A program made the position numbers and the translations under genes. DNA of 64,000 nt from Butyriboletus loyo (taxonomy: Eukaryota; Basidiomycota; Agaricomycetes; Boletales; Boletaceae), in the NCBI GenBank assembly GCA_038093515.1, contig JBBPSI010000010.1, positions 248,001 to 312,000 on the forward strand. The letters are read 5' to 3'. The notes below the pieces were generated by a model. It saw only the letters and a program-made list of their open reading frames with translations, was not told the DNA's origin and did no database searches. Within the stretch, counting starts at the first letter, position 1; each line of letters begins with the position of its first letter. Shown here one piece after another: positions 57,230-64,000 of this stretch.

Positions 57230-59079
57230 GGTGTGGTTCGGACGATGACTGGCCCAGTGAGAAATTGTGCTATGGGGTTGTATGTCGCCATATGTAAACA
57301 TAGGCAGTGCTATGAGTTCCAACGTGCGGCTATGTTATCTATGTCACACCTATGATGCCTATGGGAAAGTAGGCGGCTCTATGCTTCACATCAATCATCA
57401 ATTACATCCACAATATCATGACATGTTCATTGTCCGTTGTTCTGTCCGAGTCATGACCATGCCTGGGCATCTCACCCAAGAGTTCTGGTGCGTATGCCAG
57501 AAATACTGCAAGGGTCATCGAAGACAGCTAAACACGGCCAATACCTGGCGACGACACCTCCGAGAGGCCCATCAGGATGAGAAGGATGCAATCCGTTTAG
57601 CCAGTCGCTCTGATGCTTTTCGAGCATTTGTAAATGCTGCCAGTGGGTCCAACTCCCGACTCGATGACAACATTAATCGGAACGATTCTGAGCACCCTGG
57701 TCCCGAGAACAGACCTGTAGACAATGATCATGAGGCTCACTCAAACTCAGGACAACGAACTAGCCAGGTTCATTTTAGTTCTCTGTTAGTAGGGCAAGAT
57801 ACTAATACTAATTTCTTTGAGTCAGTCGATACAGGTTTCAGGTTCTCAATCACACAATGATTTACCTAGCCACTCTGAACCTCAAAGCTGAGACCAAATA
57901 CCACCTCCACCTCTAGGACAAGATCAGAATGCTCTGGACTTTCCAGGAAGCCCATGGCAACCTGAGCAAGATCCTCCTGATCTGCCGCACCGCAACCCGA
58001 ATGTTAATCCTCTGATAATGCTCGATCTGGATGAGCTTTTGCAGATTGCAAGAATCGAGAAACATATTCGTGACCTATCATTCATCGCTTGCCTCCACCA
58101 GGCATCACTGGATGATGGAACAGGACTTACTGGCAATGCGCTCACATGGCTATGCAATCCACCAACCAAACTACTTCGCATTGAGAACCCTGACATCAAG
58201 CTTGCATTAGAAACATTCCTCGCACTTGGACACTCCTCGGAGGGAACATACAAGAGAATTCGCAACGCCATCCATGGGTGATTTCCTGATTCATCACTAC
58301 CAACACTCTACCAAGTCAAACAACTTCTCACTGAAATGAGTGGAGTCACACCAGTTGTTTAGGATATGTGTGTCAACTCTTGTGTTGCATATACAGGACC
58401 CTACCTTCATCTCAAGGAGTGCCCCACATGTCATGAACCTCGTTACAACCTTGTTGGCAGCCAGAAGAGGGTTCCATGAGTAGTTTTCAATACAATACCC
58501 ATCAGCCCCCAGCTTCAAGCATTGTGGCGACATCCTGACACTGCTCAGACAATGTGTTATTGTGCAGAACACACAGAAGACCTTTTTGATGATCTTCAAC
58601 AAAACAATGGATTCATTAATAAATATGATGATGTATTCTCTGGTCAATCCTATCTTGAGGCTGTTCAGAAATCCAGGATTGGGCCTGACAATATACTTCT
58701 CATGTTTTCAATTGATGGTGCACAGCTCTTTGAAAGTAATGAGTCTGACTGCTGGATATATATATGGATTGTTCTCAACCTTGCACCTGATTACCGATAC
58801 AAGAAGAAGTTTGTTCTACCTGGCACAATTATTCCTGGTCCCAAAAAGCTGAAGTTTAGAGCCCATGTAGTCACATTGTCACATAGCACACAGCCACCCC
58901 AGGTTGAGATGAGTGGGCCTACAGGGGGCATCTACTACAGACATACAGGCCTGTATGAGGATAGGTGCTACAGATGAGCAGGCCTGCAGGAGGATACATT
59001 CTGCATACAAGCAGGCCCACAGGGGGCATATACTACAGATGAGTGGGCCTGCAGGTGGATAGGTGCTACAGATGAGTGG
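57230..59079 (+). mobile_element. Decayed Plavaka/Tnp2-type CACTA transposon
   Basis: From about 57453 the plus strand encodes an N-terminal zinc-finger-like region (EFWCVCQKYCKGHRRQLNTA, NTWRRHLREAHQDEKDAIRL). This is the typical start of basidiomycete Plavaka/Tnp2 CACTA transposases. After a frameshift near 57835 the reading continues with LDELLQIARIEKHIRDLS and HSSEGTYKRIRNAIHG. Then come LHLKECPTCHEPRYNL, PQLQALWRHPDTAQTMCYCA and NILLMFSIDGAQLFESNESD, the conserved Plavaka core including the first DDE-type aspartate (DGAQL). In-frame TGA and TAG codons interrupt it. After LPGTIIPGPKKLKF the coding sequence dissolves into tandem repeats. Numerous CTATG motifs at 57269-57385 precede the gene. 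Confidence 0.7.
58905..59079. repeat. Degenerate minisatellite of GGGCCTGCAGG-type units (left part)
   Basis: Tandem, imperfect units of roughly 30-40 bp built from ACAGATGAGTGGGCC, TGCAGGNGGATA and GTGCTACAGATG-like modules. The array follows the Plavaka coding remnant and continues after the solo LTR at 59577-59655, so it was one array before the LTR inserted. Subterminal repeat arrays are usual in CACTA elements. Confidence 0.75.
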
Positions 59080-59576
59080 TGTTATGAGACAATGGGAGTT
59101 ATCAAGTATCACACAGGGTTCCGCAACTGTTGCAGTTATACACAATAACTGGCGATGATAACGAGGATAGCTCAAGCCTTAATCTCTCAACTGTTGCCAG
59201 CAAATAAGACAAGTGGTTAAAGCTAGGGAATCCTAGCCCAAATCACAAGCCTTTATATATTACAGGGAAACGTGCACAGACCGAGCAGTGCGTGAGACTA
59301 ATTACTATACATGTACATATGAGAAGAAGTCAGGGTTGACGGAGATTAAATAGAAGTCGACGGCGATCAAAAAGAAGAGAAGCAAATGGAGATTAGATGC
59401 ATGAGGCATGGCGTCATAGAGTCTGGGCCAGTCTGGACCATGACATCATATGCTTAGTTAGCCTATGGTCACATGTATTAATCCCACGATCATGTGCACT
59501 GAGTCACATGACCTTTGAAAGAGAAATATGATGAAGTCCAAATGCAAAGTCTGTTATAAGAGATACAATTATAACA
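59080..59576. mobile_element. Solo LTR with 5-bp target duplication
   Basis: A 497-bp unit starting TGTTATGAG and ending ATAACA, flanked on both sides by AGTGG (59075-59079 and 59577-59581), a perfect 5-bp duplication. It has no coding region. Near the middle are a TATA-like TTTATATATTAC and a GTGCACAGACCGAGC motif that recurs in the LTR copies at the right end of the window. It interrupts the minisatellite array and is the product of LTR-LTR recombination of a retrotransposon. Confidence 0.85.
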
Positions 59577-59655
59577 AGTGGGTCCACAGGGAATGGGTAA
59601 TACAGATAAGCAGGTCTGCAGGGGGATATATACTGCACACAAGCAGGTCCACAGG
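59577..59655. repeat. Minisatellite, continuation after the solo LTR
   Basis: Units of the same type as at 58905-59079 (AGTGGGTCCACAGGG, ACAGATAAGCAGGTCTGCAGG, ACACAAGCAGGTCCACAGG), resuming directly at the AGTGG duplication. Confidence 0.75.
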
Positions 59656-60003
59656 ATGATGCTTAGAGCAGCATACCCATCACAAGTCCAACATCTGTTG
59701 AAATGGTAGTGTTCTATTTCTGTTTTTCACTTACAGCCACTATGTTTCTAGACTGGTCTATATGACATCATTGTCTAGAACTAGTCACGCTTGTTACATT
59801 ACAAAATAGCTCTTCTTATGCTATTGGACAATATACTTAGTCTTATCTCTTATCTCTATCATATCACTATAGAAAAACCTGAAAGAGAGTCTCCACTTGT
59901 AAACTCGGTGCCAGGAAAAAGTGTGCTTAATTCTCTTTTAAGACAAATGAACACATGATCTTCGCTTTCTTCCTCATCTAATTATAAACCCCCTATCAAA
60001 TCT
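59656..60003. other. AT-rich sequence between minisatellite and gypsy pol
   Basis: No gene or clear repeat. It may be decayed internal sequence of the gypsy element (where gag would be expected) or flanking DNA; no gag motif such as a CCHC knuckle was found. Confidence 0.3.
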
Positions 60004-62760
60004 TCTTTGATGTTTGGTGGTGATTACTCCCCGGTGGTGAAAATCACCTACCAGTCAAACACTACTTGGCAGGCTTGTTCGCTTAAGGCTTTGCTGGATA
60101 TGGGAGCAGTCAATACCTTCATTGACAAAAAATATTGCGATACATGTAAAATTGACCTGATCCCTTTACCTAATTCCATGGAAGTTGTTAATGCTGACAG
60201 CTCTAAAGGAGCGATAGGTCGCATTACACACAAAGCTTCCTTATTTATGGAAATCAATGGTCATTATGAAGCCATTGAAGCTTATGTTTCACTTCTTGGT
60301 TCTCATCAAATGATTATTGGCTATGACTGGTTTGCATGCCATAATCCAGACATCGATTGGCATTTCAAAACTATTTCTTTCAATTACTGTTTCCCTTACT
60401 GTAAAGTCATTGTGGATTCTATTTCTTCATCGAACATTACTTCTTGCTGTACTATAGAACCCAGAGTTGCTGAAAAGGTACCCAATGTATACCACAATTA
60501 TTTAGATGTTTTCTCTGAGGGCGGGGCGGCGGGAATGCCTGAGTGGAAACCTTGGGATCATGCCATAGATCTCAAGCCTGATTTTGTACTGAAAAAGGGC
60601 CATGTCATTCCAATGTCCAATGAAGAACAAGACCAAATCAGGAGTTTCATAGAAAAAGAACTTAAGAAGGGTTACATAAGACTGTCGAAGTCACCTCAGA
60701 TGGCCCCTGTGTTCTTTATTCCCAAGAAAACTGGAGACAAGTGATTGGTCATGGACTACCATTATCTAAATGATGGAACCATTAAAAATGGTTACCCATT
60801 ACCCCTGATTCCGCAGTTGATCGATAGGCTTAAAGGCACTGATATCTTTACTGTGTTGGATCTCTGATGGGGATTTAAGGAAGAAGATGAGTGGAAAGCT
60901 GCATTTGTTATGCCAATCAGAGCTTATGAACCCACCGTCATGTACTTTGGGCTTACCAACTCTCCACCCACCTTCCAAAATATGATGAATGATATCTTCA
61001 ATGATATGTATGCATGCGTCATTATTTATATCAACAACATTATGATATTCACAAAAGGAAAAACAAGGGCAGAGCATGAGGAAAAAGTAAAAGAAGTACT
61101 CCAACGCCTTTGAGAAAATGACTTATTTGTAAAACCAGAAAAATGTGTATTCTCTTCAGACAAAGTGGACTTTTTAGGTATGGTAGTTTCCAGGAACGGT
61201 GTTGAAATGCAGTCAAAGAAGACAGATGCCATCCGAGACTGGCCAATGCCCTTGTGTCTGAAGCAGGTTCAAGCGTTCCTGGGATTATGTAATTATTATC
61301 AAAGATTCATTGAGGGCTTCTCAGAGATTGCCCGACCCCTCAATAACTTAACAAAAAAGGATACCCCTTTCAAATGGGGTAAGGATGAACAAACAGCGTT
61401 TGACATGCTGAAAAAGAAGTTTGACACAGCGCCATTATTGGCCTACCCTGATTGAGACAAGGAGATGCGGGTAGAAATGGACACTTCGGATATAGCAGTG
61501 GGCGCTGTCCTTTCCGTAAAAGGATCGGATGACCTTTGGCGACCCTGTGCATTCCTTTCCCACTCCTTTGATGCTGCAGAACGGAATTATCCGATTTACG
61601 ATAAAGAACTGCTGGCAGTAATACACGCCTTGGAAGAATGGCGGCATTATTTAATTGGCAGAGAAGGGTTTGAGATCTGGACAGATCATAAGAACCTTGA
61701 GTACTGGAAGAAGCCGCAAACACTGTCTGGATGACAAGCACGATGGCATGCGCTTCTCCAGGAATTCAATTATTTATTCGTTTACAAACCTGGCTCAACC
61801 AATGGCAGAGCAGATGCATTATCGTGTCGAGCAGACCATGGTGAAGCCGTTACAGACCATAATACCAATATTACAGTACTTCCACCAAACCTTTTCCTTA
61901 ATAAAGTTTCTCTTTCTTCTTCCTTTTACAATACCTTACAAAAAGAATCCGAAAAACAAAAACAAAAAGAAATACCTGGATTTTATTATGATACAGATCA
62001 ATCTGTATTTATTAATGAAAAGAAAAAAGTCTTTGTGCCTGAGGCACTTAGAATACAATTACTTAATATTTGCCACAATTCGCCGATAGCTGGACATTCA
62101 GGACAAGCCTGAACGGCTCATCTTCTCACATGGCATTTCACATGGCCTGGTGTTACAAAGGACATTAAACGTTATGTAGATAGCTGCCAAGCATGCGCCC
62201 TCACGAAGGGTAAGCAAAATGCACCAGCAGGGAAATTATTACCACTTCATTCAGCTAGTCATCCCTGGGAAGACATTTCCATTGATTTCATTACCGGACT
62301 TCCTATTTCGAATGGCTTTGATGCCATTTGTACTATAGTTGATCGCTTCTCCAAGGAAGTCGTTTACGTCCCTTGTAAGATGACTACTTCTTCTAAGGAG
62401 TTAGCTATTATATTTAGAGACAATGTTTGGTGTGTTCACGGACTTCCTTGTACTATAGTTTCGGATCGTGGACCCCAGTTTGTATCAGACTTTACCATGG
62501 AGCTTTGCAAGCTTCTCGGCATTTCCCAGAAAATCTCTACGGCATACCATCCCCAATCTGATGGTCAAACCGAACGGATAAATAGGGAGATGGAACAATA
62601 TTTATGTACCTATGTGGCCAAAAAACAAGAAATGTGGGCTGATTGGATCAAGATTGCCCAGTTTAACCATAATAATTCTCTTACCACTGCCACGGGTACC
62701 ATTCCATTCTCTATCACATGTAACAATTATCCTAGAGTTGGGTTTGAGAAGTCTTCTAAT
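60004..62760 (+). pseudogene. Ty3/gypsy retrotransposon pol remnant (PR-RT-RNase H-IN)
   Basis: Retroelement polyprotein in Metaviridae order. The aspartic protease region has LLDMGAVNTFID (active-site Asp) and HQMIIGYDWF. RT begins at WDHAIDLKPDFVLKKG and runs through [30 protein letters not shown] and FLGMVVSRNGVE. RNase H has MRVEMDTSDIAVGAVLS and YDKELLAVIHALEEWRHYL. Integrase shows the HHCC finger (CHNSPIAGHSG .. CQACALTKGK) and the DDE core (DFITGLP, VSDRGPQFVSD, HPQSDGQTERINREMEQ). Six in-frame TGA codons occur where the family has arginine. The RT catalytic box has Asn-Asn (YINN) in place of the two Asp. The end of integrase is cut by LTR-like sequence at 62769, and no gag is present. 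The copy is inactive. Confidence 0.9.
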
Positions 62761-62768
62761 AAGTTAGC

Positions 62769-63115
62769 TGTTATGCTGGGGTGTGAAACAACTAGCAGTG
62801 AGCACTTGAATAGGGGCTCGAGCCTAATTGGGAAGATGGCCGACTCGCATAGACGACGCTATTGGGCTTCTGCTGAGCAAGTGTCTTCGAGATGTCAAGT
62901 GGTGGCGACCAGTCGAGATCAAGTAGAGACTTATCGGCTCAATTGGCAGATGGGGTATAAGCTAGATTGCTAGGCACTTGGTAGATGCGTAGAATTAGTT
63001 AGGGAAGCCGTACTATGCTAAGTACGCTGGTATATATATGAATAGATATTGGTGCACGGACCGAGCTGTGTGTGGCAGTGAGGGCAAGGGGTTATGAGTC
63101 GACGCAAGTCATAAC
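62769..63115 (+). mobile_element. LTR copy A (347 bp)
   Basis: Starts TGTTATGCTGG and ends GTCATAAC, directly followed by a second copy of its own start. It contains a TATA-like GTATATATATGAATAG and then GTGCACGGACCGAGC near the middle, the same order as in the solo LTR at 59080-59576. It truncates the integrase of the gypsy remnant. Confidence 0.6.
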
Positions 63116-63310
63116 TGTTACGCTGGAGTGCGAAACAACTAGCAGTGAGCGCTTGAATAGGGGCTCGAGCCTAATCAGGAAGATGGCTGACTCGCGTAGA
63201 CAACGCTATCGGGCTTCTGCAGAGCAAGTGTCAGCGAGATGTCATATGGTGGCGACCAGATGAGATCGAGCTGAAGCTTATCGGCTCTATCGGCAGATGG
63301 GGTATAAGCT
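63116..63310 (+). mobile_element. Partial LTR copy B, direct repeat of copy A
   Basis: About 195 bp closely similar to 62769-62960. Most differences are CG in one copy against TG or CA in the other. It breaks off at GGTATAAGCT, where an unrelated sequence beginning TGTTACAG starts. Confidence 0.65.
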
Positions 63311-63782
63311 GTTACAGTTTTACCCCTAAGCGTACCCCGCCACTCGTTTTCCCACGCTCACGCGTCCCCGCCGCCCCCGCCGTCTTGCGATGCCGCCCAT
63401 CGCCCGCTCCCCAGTCGCCTAGTGGACGTTATCCACTTCCCCGGTCGTTCCTGCAAGTCTCAGTGACGCTACACTGAGATAGCCCCTGTCTCGTCGCCCC
63501 GTCGGGCCGGACCTTCAGTTGAGCTGTCGCGTCCTTCATTTCTTAACCAATGACATTTGTTACATCACGTGACTAGCACGTGACTAGATTACGACGCGTC
63601 AGTACCTTCGCGTCGAGACCCGTATCCAAGGGCTCCGCCGTTCGCGCACCCTTCGCCCTGTGGGGCTCACCTCATGGACATCGTCACTTCGCCTTCAGCT
63701 CTTCTCATTCGTTGACGATGTCGCCATCTTACTCGGAGCTTAGCTCCCTCGTTACCGGCACTTTGCCGCTTCTCCATTCGCC
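63311..63782. other. GC-rich segment between opposed LTR copies
   Basis: About 470 bp, much more C/G-rich and CpG-rich than the flanking retroelement sequence. It has two closely spaced CACGTGACTAG motifs near 63567-63587. No coding region recognised; possibly the regulatory region or part of another element. Confidence 0.35.
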
Positions 63783-64000
63783 GTTATGACTCGAGTAGAC
63801 TCATAACCCTCCGCCCTTCGCTGCCACGCACAGCTCGGTCTGTGCACGATACCCAGTAGTATATATACGAGTACTTAGAGAAGTACAGACTCTTTAGCTA
63901 ATTCTACGCATCTACCAAGTGCATAGTAATCTAGCAATATACCCTTCTCTTGCCGATAAAGCCGATAAGAGTCTGCTCGATCTCGTCTGGTCGCCACCAC
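63783..64000 (-). mobile_element. LTR copy C in inverted orientation, running off the window
   Basis: The reverse complement of the last 218 bp (from CTGGTCGCCACCAC back to GTTATGAC) matches the second half of LTR copy A, including GTAGATGCGTAGAATTAG and GTGCACAGACCGAGC. The window therefore ends inside a retroelement facing left. Confidence 0.65.

Noticed and set aside
1..64000. CRISPR arrays, bacterial operons, prophage or toxin-antitoxin systems
   Set aside because: The split genes, short GT-AG introns and eukaryotic trafficking and mitochondrial proteins show a fungal nuclear genome. The only direct repeat arrays are a coding 45-bp repeat, a CACTA-associated minisatellite and a pentanucleotide tract.

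Overview
The window comes from a filamentous fungus, almost certainly an Agaricomycete basidiomycete. The supported genes are split by many short GT-AG introns of about 45-60 bp. Several gene families (BTB/POZ and F-box expansions, a Plavaka-like CACTA transposase, PalI/SUR7 proteins) are typical of that class. The BTB/F-box richness recalls Rhizoctonia-like Cantharellales, but that assignment is an inference. No rRNA, tRNA, CRISPR array or bacterial operon was found. Exon coordinates were worked out by hand from splice sites, reading frame and family conservation.

Left part (1-14 kb). The 3' end of a PEP-mutase/isocitrate-lyase superfamily gene is followed by a 15-exon flavocytochrome b2 (L-lactate dehydrogenase type) ending in the peroxisomal signal SKL. 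A TMEM70-like mitochondrial membrane protein lies head to head with dynactin subunit 5. Next comes about 6 kb of poorly recognisable, partly decayed coding sequence and a 707-bp pogo/Fot-type DNA transposon remnant with a TA duplication. A PalI/SUR7 membrane protein closes this part.

Housekeeping block (14-33.5 kb). It holds a small secreted, probably GPI-anchored Cys protein and a three-exon metallothionein whose exons are too short to stand out as open frames. These are followed by TRAPPC11, a seven-TM protein, the mitochondrial ABC transporter MDL1, the mitochondrial PGP phosphatase GEP4 and an F-box fragment. A 656-bp foldback element with an AAT duplication comes next. After it are a single-pass membrane protein, clathrin light chain, a monoacylglycerol lipase (also ending SKL) and two small membrane proteins.

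Expanded-family block (33.8-46 kb). Three BTB/POZ paralogs, one intact F-box gene, one decayed F-box copy and a decayed CRAL-TRIO gene lie here. All BTB and F-box members of this block are on the minus strand. Two of the BTB genes share a 20-bp upstream motif.

Right part (47.6-64 kb). Two disordered proteins, a microbial-type PARG-domain protein and an allantoate-permease-type MFS transporter are followed by a transposon graveyard. The graveyard holds a Plavaka/CACTA remnant with a minisatellite, a solo LTR with a perfect 5-bp duplication, a Ty3/gypsy pol broken by changes that all look like CpG deamination, and repeated LTR copies in both orientations up to the window end.
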